Part shown: piece after piece, positions 16,670-24,799 of the stretch
How positions within the stretch are numbered: the stretch's first letter is position 1
Layout: the number at the start of each line of letters is the position of its first letter
From: Clostridia bacterium
GTDB taxonomy: Bacteria; Bacillota; Clostridia; Christensenellales; Borkfalkiaceae
Assembly (NCBI GenBank): GCA_017522945.1
Contig: JAFWXT010000009.1
Coordinates: forward strand, 1-38,174
Direction: 5' to 3'
DNA: 38,174 nt
Made by a program: the position numbers and the translations under genes
The notes under the pieces: model-generated
The model's input: only the letters and a program-made list of their open reading frames with translations
Database searches by the model: none
Told to the model about the DNA's origin: nothing

Positions 16670-18568
16670 TTACCAAATAACTACTCTCTTATTTGGAGCG
16701 ATATACATCTTATCAGTCTTTTTAACGTTAAAGGTTTCGTACCATTCAGGGAAGTTTCTTGGTTGCATGTTTGCACGTAGAATTGCAGGGCCGTGAACGT
16801 CAAGAGATAAAAGAAGTTGTAAATATTCTGGCTTAGCTTTCATACACCAAACGCGAGCCCAGTTTGTAAAGTATTCTTCGTATGAAGCGTTTTCAGTTCT
16901 TGACATAATATCAAGTGTAACTGCCATACCGCCGTTATCCGCCATGTTTTCACTAACGATAAATTTGCCGTTTACTTTACCCCAAGGCAATTCAATACCG
17001 TCGAACTGTTTAGTCATAGCATCAATCTTTTTATTAAACTTCTTAGTATCTTGTTTAGTCCACCAGTTGTTGATGTTACCATTTTCGTCGCACTTAGCAC
17101 CGTTGCTATCGAATGCGTGAGAAATTTCGTGACCGATAACAGCACCGATACCGCCTAAGTTTTCGCTTCTTGATTGTTTAATCGAATAGAAAGGAGCTTG
17201 TAAAATAGCAGCAGGGAAGGTTATATCGTTAACAGTTGGGTTGTAACAAGCGTTAACCATGTGACCTGGCATTGCCCATTCTTCGCGGTTAACAGGTTTT
17301 CCAAGTTTGCTTAAGCCGTAAGCAGTTCTAACAGCGCCTAATTGTTGCATTATTGTATATAGGTTTGCTTTTTCGTCAAATACTAACTTATCGTATGCAG
17401 GATCAACTTTATCAGGATAGCCCATTTTAACGCCCATAGTTGAAAGTTTTAAAATTGCTTTTTCTTTTGTTGATTGTTCTAAAAATTCGTTATTTAAAAT
17501 ACGGTTTTTATAAGTTTCAATAATTTGGTTAACGATACTAACTATATCTTTCTTTGCTTCTTCGCCAAAGTATTTTTCGCCGTAATATAATCCAATTGGT
17601 TCAGCATATAAACTTGAAGCCAACTTATAAGCAAATTTTTCAAGTGGAGTATTTGATTTAATACCATTGATTGCGCGTTGGTAAGTGCTTCCAAGTTCGC
17701 GTAATTCTTCGCTTAAATATGAGCAAGCGCCAACTAAACCGGTAACGTATGCCCAGTGTTTATACATTTCAAAATTTTCTTCGTTAAATACTTGTTTAAA
17801 CGCTTTGAAATATCTTGGTTCGGTAACGATAACCGTTTCTGGAATAAAACCGAAAAGTTTAGATAATAATTTTTTGAAGTTAATTGGTTTTAACATTGAA
17901 GCAACGCGATTTGTTTTAACAGGGTTGTACATTTCAATGTAGTTAGACCATTCTTCCCTAGTTTTAACTAATCCACCAAGTAAAGCGTCGAATGCTAAAG
18001 TATCTTGAAGGTATTTTTCTTGTTGTTCTTCGGTAAGGTTTGATTTAGCAAGAATTGCCTTAGCCATATTTACCCAAATACCTAAAATTGCTTTGCCTTG
18101 TTCAGCCATTGCTTCGCTATAATAAGATGCGTCGGGTAAAATAACGCTTGGTCCTTGAATATATAGGCAGTGGTTTAGCGTATCTTTCATATCGGTATCA
18201 ACCATAATATGGAAAGGTAAAGCGTATCTATTTAAAACTAAATCGCTAAGATTACGGTTAAAGGTTGCAATAGAACCCATTTTTTCAAGTTTAGCAAGTT
18301 TTTTAATAGCAGGCTTCATTCCAGCAGCATTTCTTTTTCTAACGTTTTTAACTGCTTTATATAAAGCGCAAGCCCTTTGAACGTGTTCGTTTGGGTAGTT
18401 TTCATTTTTGCAAAGGTCGTTAAATTCGTTAATCATTAACTTTTCAACTTCGGTTGCTAAGGTAGTAAAACCACCAGTTGTAGGCATATCGTCTGGTATT
18501 ACTAACGAGTCGATAGTTTCTTGGTTCACGTAATGATATAAATCGTCTTGAATTCTTACGTTTGACAT
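16670..18568 (-). CDS. M13-family zinc metallopeptidase (PepO/neprilysin-like)
   Basis: Zinc endopeptidase of about 632 aa, usual length for bacterial PepO. The zinc motif HEISH (about residue 480) and the second motif ENMADNGG (about residue 541, Glu ligand plus Asp) are intact, as is the substrate-binding NACYNP motif (about residue 432). There is no signal peptide or N-terminal membrane helix, so it is probably cytoplasmic and cuts oligopeptides. The C-terminus ends VVIW instead of the RVW of most relatives. AAAGGAG precedes the ATG. It appears monocistronic, flanked by its own terminator and by the tRNA-Gly terminator. Confidence 0.93.
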   Translation of the reverse strand: MSNVRIQDDLYHYVNQETIDSLVIPDDMPTTGGFTTLATEVEKLMINEFNDLCKNENYPNEHVQRACALYKAVKNVRKRNAAGMKPAIKKLAKLEKMGSIATFNRNLSDLVLNRYALPFHIMVDTDMKDTLNHCLYIQGPSVILPDASYYSEAMAEQGKAILGIWVNMAKAILAKSNLTEEQQEKYLQDTLAFDALLGGLVKTREEWSNYIEMYNPVKTNRVASMLKPINFKKLLSKLFGFIPETVIVTEPRYFKAFKQVFNEENFEMYKHWAYVTGLVGACSYLSEELRELGSTYQRAINGIKSNTPLEKFAYKLASSLYAEPIGLYYGEKYFGEEAKKDIVSIVNQIIETYKNRILNNEFLEQSTKEKAILKLSTMGVKMGYPDKVDPAYDKLVFDEKANLYTIMQQLGAVRTAYGLSKLGKPVNREEWAMPGHMVNACYNPTVNDITFPAAILQAPFYSIKQSRSENLGGIGAVIGHEISHAFDSNGAKCDENGNINNWWTKQDTKKFNKKIDAMTKQFDGIELPWGKVNGKFIVSENMADNGGMAVTLDIMSRTENASYEEYFTNWARVWCMKAKPEYLQLLLSLDVHGPAILRANMQPRNFPEWYETFNVKKTDKMYIAPNKRVVIW

Positions 18569-18622
18569 TTTAATACTCCTTTAAGGTATTTAATAACCCA
18601 AATTTTATTTTAAGATTTAAAC

Positions 18623-18651
18623 AAAAAAATCCTGATACAACAGTATCAAGA
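18623..18651 (-). terminator. Terminator of tRNA-Gly
   Basis: On the minus strand TCTTGATAC pairs with GTATCAGGA (9 bp, one G-U, 4-base loop), followed by seven T, 14 bases past the tRNA. Confidence 0.8.
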
Positions 18652-18664
18652 CTTTTGCCTTTTA

Positions 18665-18738
18665 TGGAGCAGGTGATGGGAATCGAACCCACAACCACAG
18701 CTTGGGAAGCTGCTATTTTACCACTAAACTACACCTGC
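18665..18738 (-). tRNA. tRNA-Gly (anticodon CCC)
   Basis: 74 bases including encoded CCA. The acceptor GCAGGTG pairs with CACCTGC, with discriminator T. The D arm contains AGTGGTA. The anticodon stem GCAGC/GCTGT encloses TTCCCAA, giving anticodon CCC. The T arm has GTGGGTTCGATTCCCAT. Confidence 0.95.
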
Positions 18739-18762
18739 AATGATACGATTGTAACGAATATT

Positions 18763-18792
18763 ATTGTATCAATGCAAGGGCATAACTGTCAA
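18763..18792 (-). promoter_or_regulatory. Promoter of tRNA-Gly
   Basis: On the minus strand TTGACA (18792-18787) and TACAAT (18768-18763) are 18 bases apart, ending 25 bases before the tRNA. Confidence 0.8.
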
Positions 18793-18820
18793 GTGTTTTG
18801 TGTAAAATATAGCATATTTG

Positions 18821-19198
18821 CTAAAAAATATTTTCAAATTTAAAAATTAAAGCGTATGGAACTTGTACGGCTAAGGTTTTTAATACTTCTAATTTACTTA
18901 ATGCTTCGTCGTACATTGATTTTTGTGTGTATGCCGAGCACTCGCTTACCCACAAATCGATTTCTTTAACGTCGTTATGCGGAATTATCGCGTGTAAGCC
19001 CCTTTTCTTTTCAAGCCAAAAAATTTTTAAGCTTTCTGCATCTTCGCTGGATGGATTTTCTCCGTTTAATTTTATTTCAGTTTTTTCTATGATTAAATAA
19101 AATTCATCAAAGGTTTTTTTTAAATAACGTTGCTCGAAAAAACTTGCGCCAAAAAATAAAATAATGGCCAATAGCGTTGTTATCACACTTTTTAACAT
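18821..19198 (-). CDS. DUF4363-family membrane-anchored protein
   Basis: 125-aa protein with one N-terminal membrane helix (about residues 4-22) followed by a charged helical extracytoplasmic part. The layout and its position after a DUF421 gene fit the DUF4363 family, for which no function is established. Its ATG overlaps the end of the upstream DUF421 gene by 7 bases, so the two are translationally coupled. The 3' end lies close to the tRNA-Gly promoter. Confidence 0.75.
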   Translation of the reverse strand: MLKSVITTLLAIILFFGASFFEQRYLKKTFDEFYLIIEKTEIKLNGENPSSEDAESLKIFWLEKKRGLHAIIPHNDVKEIDLWVSECSAYTQKSMYDEALSKLEVLKTLAVQVPYALIFKFENIF

Positions 19199-19869
19199 TC
19201 TTTTGTACCTCTTTCATACTGTAAAATTTCAAACTTTTTACCGCGTAGTTTTAAATAAACTCGCCCATTTTCGTCCATAGTTAAAGCTTCAACATTTTTT
19301 AATTTTTTAAGTTTATTATTAAGCTTTTCGTTAAGTTCGTTAAAACTTACCTCTCTTAGCTCGAAGTTGTTTTTTTGTATTTTTCCGTCGCTTATTAAAA
19401 GTAAGGGTAGCGTTTGACTTGAAGTATTTTTACTTTTTAGCGCGCTCAATTTACCATTGCTTTCAAATATTGCGTAGTCAACGTCTTCAAAAGAAAAATA
19501 TCCCAAATTTCTAAGTGCTTCAATTAAATCCGAAACCCCCATATTATTTTTTTTAAGTTCTTCTAAAACCACGCCGTCGGGTGTGATAACGATTGAAGGT
19601 CTTCCGCTAATGACAAATTTTATTTTATCCCCAAGCCCTTCTAAAATAGACATAATTTGGTGTAAAATAAACACTGCAATTACAGAAACTATACCGTAGG
19701 AAAGTGGAATTGAAACGTCGGTCATAGGAATACAAACAAGTTCGGCAATTAGTAAGGTGATAATAAACTCAAAAGGTTGCATTTCGCCTATTTGTCTTTT
19801 TCCCATTAAGCGCATAACGATTAAAAGCACGATATATAGTATAATTGTACGCACAAAAATTACTAACAT
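19192..19869 (-). CDS. DUF421 (YetF/YrbG-like) membrane protein
   Basis: 225-aa protein with three N-terminal membrane helices and a soluble C-terminal domain. The family motif RLMGKRQIGEMQPFEFI (about residue 20) is present, then a FVISGRPSIVITPDG strand and LRNLGYFSFEDVDYAIFE in the cytoplasmic half. YetF-type proteins are found in spore-formers, with one paralogue group linked to germination, but a biochemical role is not known. The GUG/ATG context is poor: no clear Shine-Dalgarno is seen before ATG 19869. It forms a two-gene unit with the DUF4363 gene. Confidence 0.85.
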   Translation of the reverse strand: MLVIFVRTIILYIVLLIVMRLMGKRQIGEMQPFEFIITLLIAELVCIPMTDVSIPLSYGIVSVIAVFILHQIMSILEGLGDKIKFVISGRPSIVITPDGVVLEELKKNNMGVSDLIEALRNLGYFSFEDVDYAIFESNGKLSALKSKNTSSQTLPLLLISDGKIQKNNFELREVSFNELNEKLNNKLKKLKNVEALTMDENGRVYLKLRGKKFEILQYERGTKEC

Positions 19870-19961
19870 ACCAAGAGTATGTGCAAACTATTTTTTTTAA
19901 TACACAATCTTATTTTTTGTGCCTAATTAGAAGATTAGTTTAAATTTTTTGCAGTTTTTCA

Positions 19962-19990
19962 TTGAAAATTTTTTTAATTTGGTCTATCTT
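19962..19990 (+). promoter_or_regulatory. Possible promoter for the membrane protein at 20126
   Basis: TTGAAA (19962-19967) and TATCTT (19985-19990) are 17 bases apart. The -10 matches only 4 of 6 bases, and the 256-base divergent gap is AT-rich, so this is tentative. Confidence 0.35.
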
Positions 19991-20086
19991 ATTATATAAA
20001 AAAATAAGGAATATCGAAAAATGCTATAAAAATTGCTTTACATTTTAAGGCGTAATCGTTATTATTAAAAGAGCACAAAAAAATTT

Positions 20087-20118
20087 GCGTTTAAAAAAAT
20101 GTTTTAAACGCGTTTAAA
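20087..20118 (+). promoter_or_regulatory. Overlapping hairpin and palindrome at the ribosome binding site
   Basis: GCGTTTAAAA (20087-20096) pairs perfectly with TTTTAAACGC (20102-20111). The 3' arm is also half of the palindrome TTTAAACGCGTTTAAA (20103-20118), whose end abuts the Shine-Dalgarno AAAGGAT before ATG 20126. The two folds are mutually exclusive. Confidence 0.4.
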
Positions 20119-20125
20119 GGATGAT

Positions 20126-21991
20126 ATGAAAAACAAAAACCAAAAGACGTTTACGTTCGTAACGCTAATACTAATCACGTTGCTTTGCTTGCCTATTTTT
20201 TGCTTTGCTTTAGGCAATGGAAAGGGTGTTTCTACCGCTTGGAAGGTTCAAACTGCAACCAGCGGAAGCGGTGAAGTTAAAGGCGAGGCTTTAATTTTAA
20301 ATAAAGAAAGCAGTTCGGGCACTATCGTTAAGATGTATATGTACGTAGGTAACGTTTATAACGATATCGCTAAAGATAATAAAATTTCAATTACTCTTAC
20401 TGGATCAAGCGATAAAGATACCATAATTAAAGATACTTATTTCATGCATGAAGACGTAAGCGTAGATATTAGTGGTGTAAAAACTCATTCTTGGGTTGAA
20501 GTTCCAATTCAAAGAACTTACTCTGCAAATTATATAAAATTTATTTTTGGCGACGGGTTTGAACTTTTTGAGGTTGCTTGTTTTGATAAGGATAATAAAT
20601 TTATCCCCGTTAGTTGTTACGGTGCAAAGATTTGGAAAAGAGACGGCAGTTATTCTTTCGTTAAAGCAACAAACGACAATAATACTTTTTCGCATGCGTG
20701 CGACGAGCAAAATCAATTTTCTCTAACGTCAACCGCCAAAGGGCTATCTCAGCAAGAATTAAGGTTATTAGGCGCGATTAACAACGTTATCAACGGTAAC
20801 GGTTATTACGTAAGTGAAAGTGAAAACGTACTTGCCGTATTGTTTAATGTTCCAGCAGTTTTATTGTTTGGTTCAACTTCATTTGGTTTAAGAGTTACGG
20901 GCTTTATATTCTTTTTACTAACCCTTTATTGTCTATTTTTCTTTGCTAAATATTTATTTGAAAACAACTTATACGCAGTTTTTGCGGTTGTACTATATTT
21001 AATAAGTGGTCTTCCTATTTCGCTTATAACAAACGCAAACGGTGTAACAATTGCTTTATTCTTCATTCTTTGTTCGGTATTTAGCGCAACCGTTTATTTT
21101 AAACGCGCAACTACTGCAAAAAGGGTAAGATTAAATGCTAAATATATGGTAATAAGCGGTGCGCTATTCGCAGTTGCGCTTGCAACTTCGTTATATTCGT
21201 TATTCCTATTGCCTGCGCTTGGAGTTTTATTAGGTTATCCATCGGTTAAAGGCTTAATTGAAATAACTAAGGAATACATTCAATCGGAAGGGCTTGAAAA
21301 GGAATATTTACGCGAAAAAACTATAAAAACTTGGTCAAGTGTTATTTTAAGCGTTGTATTTGGTTTTATCGCTATGTCCTTCGTGGTTTTACTTGCAAGC
21401 TATGGTTTAGCCTATACAACCTACTGTGAATTTTTCGGTAAAAATATTTTTGCAGTTATTTTTGCAAACCATGCAAGAATATTTGCATCTGCGCCAAAGG
21501 GGTTGTTCTTATCTTGGATAATCGGCTTAGGTCAGTTAGAATATAACTTTGCAATGGGTGCGTCGGTTTATGCATTTGCAAATAGAGTTTTAACATTCTT
21601 TGCATTAATTGCGGGGCTTACTCTTGCTATTTTATATCTACTTAAAAAATGTAAAGTTATTAAAAACGGTGAATTATTAGTAGCGTTAAGGGATCACCAA
21701 AGTATTTTCGTGGTAACAAACTTAGTATTTGTAAGCACTTATTTGTTAAACGTATTTTTATGGGGGGCAAATAACTACGCAAACTTTTTAATTTCTTTAC
21801 CTTTCTTGCTTTTCGATTTATTATTAGCGCATAACGTATTCAAATTCGTATTACCAAAAGAATTTACCAAAGCGCTTTCAATTATAGTTTTAACGGTAGT
21901 AGGGGTATTCTTTGCATTCCACTTTGTAACCATTTTCAAAATCAATCTTCCTGAAAAAATACAACCGATTGTAAGTTGGCTTATTCAATAA
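20126..21991 (+). CDS. Polytopic membrane protein, possible GT-C/PMT-like glycosyltransferase
   Basis: 621-aa membrane protein. Helix 1 (about residues 9-28) is followed by a 190-residue extracytoplasmic, beta-rich domain and then about ten hydrophobic helices. The segment VPAVLLFGSTSFGLRVTGFI and the next helix resemble the second and third helices of PMT_2/ArnT-like GT-C enzymes. However, the usual catalytic Asp/Glu loop near the first helix is not obvious because the N-terminal domain sits there, so the assignment is weak. AAAGGATG is 5-6 bases before the ATG. It precedes yifB by 18 bases and may be cotranscribed. Confidence 0.5.
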   Translation: MKNKNQKTFTFVTLILITLLCLPIFCFALGNGKGVSTAWKVQTATSGSGEVKGEALILNKESSSGTIVKMYMYVGNVYNDIAKDNKISITLTGSSDKDTIIKDTYFMHEDVSVDISGVKTHSWVEVPIQRTYSANYIKFIFGDGFELFEVACFDKDNKFIPVSCYGAKIWKRDGSYSFVKATNDNNTFSHACDEQNQFSLTSTAKGLSQQELRLLGAINNVINGNGYYVSESENVLAVLFNVPAVLLFGSTSFGLRVTGFIFFLLTLYCLFFFAKYLFENNLYAVFAVVLYLISGLPISLITNANGVTIALFFILCSVFSATVYFKRATTAKRVRLNAKYMVISGALFAVALATSLYSLFLLPALGVLLGYPSVKGLIEITKEYIQSEGLEKEYLREKTIKTWSSVILSVVFGFIAMSFVVLLASYGLAYTTYCEFFGKNIFAVIFANHARIFASAPKGLFLSWIIGLGQLEYNFAMGASVYAFANRVLTFFALIAGLTLAILYLLKKCKVIKNGELLVALRDHQSIFVVTNLVFVSTYLLNVFLWGANNYANFLISLPFLLFDLLLAHNVFKFVLPKEFTKALSIIVLTVVGVFFAFHFVTIFKINLPEKIQPIVSWLIQ

Positions 21992-22009
21992 ACTAAGGGG
22001 GTAGAAGGT

Positions 22010-23539
22010 ATGTTAAGTAAAGTTAACAGCTTAGGTTTACTGGGATTAGACGCTTTTGTGGTTTCAGTTGAAATCGACGTTGGGTTGGGTTTACCGCGAT
22101 TTGATATAGTAGGTTTACCCGATACCGCTGTAAAAGAAGCGAAGGAAAGAGTTCGTACTGCTATGAAAAATAGCGGAAAACGTTTTCCCGAAGGTCGAGT
22201 TACGGTAAACTTAGCGCCTGCCGATATAAAAAAAGAAGGTGCGTTTCTTGATTTAGCAATGGCAATAGGTATAATTAAAGCAAGTTCAGATATTTTGTCC
22301 GAAGTTAGTATTAGCGATTATATCTTTTTAGGTGAACTATCGCTCGACGGCTCATTGAGAGCGGTTACGGGTATCACTCCTTTGCTTATATCCGCTAAAA
22401 AATTAGGTTTTAACAATTTTATAATACCCGAAGGGAATAAGCGCGAAGGTGAGTTTATCTCGGGTATTAACGTATATCCTTGTAAATCTTTAAATCACGC
22501 AATAGGGCATCTTACCGGCACTTTGCCTATTGAAGCAGTTAAAACTCGCTCGTACGTTGCGGGTAGTAGTGCAAAAGGTGACTCAAACGATTTAAGATAC
22601 GTAAAAGGGCAAGCAACCGCAAAGCGCGCTTTAGAAGTTGCGGTAAGCGGTGGTCATAATATATTATTAGTAGGCGCGCCCGGTTCGGGTAAAACTATGC
22701 TTGCAAGGTGTATTCCATCAATTATGCCCGATATGAGTTTTGACGAAGCTTTGGAAACAACAAAAATTCATTCGGTTTCGGGCGCTTTAAACGATGAGCA
22801 GGGTATAGTTTCAGTTCGTCCTTTTTACACTCCACACCACACCGCTTCAACGGTAGCTTTAATAGGTGGCGGAACACAAGCAAAACCCGGCGTAATTAGT
22901 TTGGCTCATAACGGCGTTTTATATCTCGACGAAATGCCCGAATATCCAAGAAGCACGCTTGAATGCTTGCGTCAGCCTTTAGAAGATAGAATAGTAACCG
23001 TATCAAGGGCAAGAATGACCGTTCAATACCCCGCAAGTTTTATGATGGTTGCGAGTATGAATCCCTGTCCTTGTGGAAATTATGGCTCAAAAACTGCGGA
23101 ATGTAGGTGTACTTCTTCACAAATAGCAAAATACAAATCAAAAATCTCAGGTCCGCTACTTGATAGAATAGATTTACAAATTGAAGTTGACGGCGTTTTA
23201 TACGACGATTTAGTTAGCGTTTCTAATGAAGAAAGCTCGGAAGAAGTTAAAAAGAGAGTTAATCGTACCAGAATGGTTCAACGCGAACGCTTTTTAGAAG
23301 ACGGAATTAGAACGAATAGCGAAATGCGTGAAAAACATCTTGAAAAATATTGCGCGTTAAGCCCTGAAAGTGAAAGAATTATGCGTATTTCTTTTGAAAA
23401 GCTTAAGCTTTCTGCACGCGGTAGAAGCAGAGTTTTAAAGGTTGCGCGTACTATTGCGGATATGGAATTATCCCCCGATATAAAGCCAAATCACATTTTA
23501 GAAGCTGTGGGATATAGAAGTTACGCGCTTAATAATTAA
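22010..23539 (+). CDS. YifB/ComM-family AAA+ ATPase (Mg-chelatase-like)
   Basis: 509-aa member of the ComM/YifB family; in naturally transformable bacteria ComM is a branch-migration helicase helping integrate transformed DNA. The N-terminal LonC-like fold is followed by Walker A GAPGSGKT (about residue 223), Walker B LYLDEMPE (about 305) and a Cys-rich insertion CPCGNYG...CRC between about residues 350 and 368. The C-terminal Mg-chelatase helical domain includes LSARGRSRVLKVARTIADM. The neighbour dprA is also a transformation gene, which makes a DNA-uptake or recombination role likely. Confidence 0.93.
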   Translation: MLSKVNSLGLLGLDAFVVSVEIDVGLGLPRFDIVGLPDTAVKEAKERVRTAMKNSGKRFPEGRVTVNLAPADIKKEGAFLDLAMAIGIIKASSDILSEVSISDYIFLGELSLDGSLRAVTGITPLLISAKKLGFNNFIIPEGNKREGEFISGINVYPCKSLNHAIGHLTGTLPIEAVKTRSYVAGSSAKGDSNDLRYVKGQATAKRALEVAVSGGHNILLVGAPGSGKTMLARCIPSIMPDMSFDEALETTKIHSVSGALNDEQGIVSVRPFYTPHHTASTVALIGGGTQAKPGVISLAHNGVLYLDEMPEYPRSTLECLRQPLEDRIVTVSRARMTVQYPASFMMVASMNPCPCGNYGSKTAECRCTSSQIAKYKSKISGPLLDRIDLQIEVDGVLYDDLVSVSNEESSEEVKKRVNRTRMVQRERFLEDGIRTNSEMREKHLEKYCALSPESERIMRISFEKLKLSARGRSRVLKVARTIADMELSPDIKPNHILEAVGYRSYALNN

Positions 23540-23599
23540 ACGCAAAATAACTAAAAGCACTTTTAAAATCTAAGTTAAATTTTTTGCAAAATATTTGTT

Positions 23600-24706
23600 A
23601 TGAAAGAATATAATTTAAACGAAAAGGCCCTTATAGTTTTAGATTCTTACGAAGGGCTTGAATATAAGCACAAAAGCGCGATAGTTGCTTTGTATAAAAA
23701 TCTTGGCGAGATGTTTGATAATCCTAAGCCAGCATATTCTTACGTTGCAAAAAATCTTAGTGAAAGTCTTGCAAATACTTTGCTTAATAGTGCTTGTGAT
23801 AAACAAAGTGGATACGTTGAGTTTGTTATGAGCAAACTATCAAAGCGTAATATTGAAGCAATAACGATTTTAAGCGAAAATTACCCAAAACGATTAAAAA
23901 ATTTACCTTTAGCGCCATTAGTTTTATATGCAAAGGGCAATGTAAGTTTATTAAACGCTAATCACACTTTTGGTATTGTAGGTTCAAGAAAAACTTTGCC
24001 TTTCGTTTTAAAAACCGGCGAAGCGATAGCAAATGATTTATCGCGTAGCGGTGTGGTTATAGTGAGCGGTAGCGCAGTGGGTGGTGATAGGTCGGCGCTT
24101 TTGGGCGGATACGAAAGCGGTAACGTTATAAGTATTCTTGCTCATGGTCACGATTACGTATATCCGCAGTCTAACAGGTCGCTTGTAGATAAAATTGCTC
24201 AAAACGGTTTGGTGATTAGTGAATATCCGCCCGAAACTACTTCTGCGCCTTGGCGTTTTCCTATGAGAAATAGGTTGATTTCCGCCCTTTCCGACGGAGT
24301 TTTAATATTGAGTGGGGCAGAAGATAGCGGAACGAGGCACACTGCAAAGTTTGCCGAAGCTTATAGTAAAAGGTTATACGCAATACCCTATTCGATAGGC
24401 GAAAAGAGTGGTGAAATTTGTAATTTTCTTATTAAAATTAACAAAGCGCAACTGGTTGAAAATTCTTTTGACGTTGCGCAAGGCGAAAATATTGAAATAA
24501 CTGAAGAAATAGTTCCCGATTTAAGTGATGAAGAAATTGAAGTTTTATCGGTTATTGACGGGGAAACACACGTTGATAAAATAGCCGAACTTACTGGTAA
24601 AAAGAGCTTTGAGATAATATCAATTCTTTCAATGCTTGAAATAAACGGCGTGGTATCGCGCGGGGCGAATAACTGTTATACCGCGCTTATAAAAATCAAA
24701 AAATAA
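23600..24706 (+). CDS. dprA: DNA-processing protein DprA
   Basis: 368-aa DprA/Smf protein, which binds single-stranded DNA and loads RecA during transformation. The Rossmann-like core begins at GIVGSRK (about residue 126) and continues VIVSGSAVGGDRSAL, YVYPQSNR, SEYPP, PMRNRLIS and a later SGTRHTA. The usual ARGID and SGSLITA motifs are altered here to AVGGD and SGTRHTA, so it is a diverged member. The C-terminus (about 305-365) looks like the winged-helix DprA domain. No good Shine-Dalgarno is visible before ATG 23600. The yifB-dprA-topA-trmFO order is typical of Bacillota. Confidence 0.9.
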   Translation: MKEYNLNEKALIVLDSYEGLEYKHKSAIVALYKNLGEMFDNPKPAYSYVAKNLSESLANTLLNSACDKQSGYVEFVMSKLSKRNIEAITILSENYPKRLKNLPLAPLVLYAKGNVSLLNANHTFGIVGSRKTLPFVLKTGEAIANDLSRSGVVIVSGSAVGGDRSALLGGYESGNVISILAHGHDYVYPQSNRSLVDKIAQNGLVISEYPPETTSAPWRFPMRNRLISALSDGVLILSGAEDSGTRHTAKFAEAYSKRLYAIPYSIGEKSGEICNFLIKINKAQLVENSFDVAQGENIEITEEIVPDLSDEEIEVLSVIDGETHVDKIAELTGKKSFEIISILSMLEINGVVSRGANNCYTALIKIKK

Positions 24707-24799
24707 AAGGCAACCAAATAAAAAAGTTATTTTATAGGCTTTTTATTGTGGTATAAAAAAATTAGCGAATAAGCGTAAAACGCTTGGAGATATATATTT

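Noticed and set aside
18655..18843. 62-codon plus-strand ORF across tRNA-Gly
   Set aside because: It is the antisense translation of the tRNA, a common artefact.
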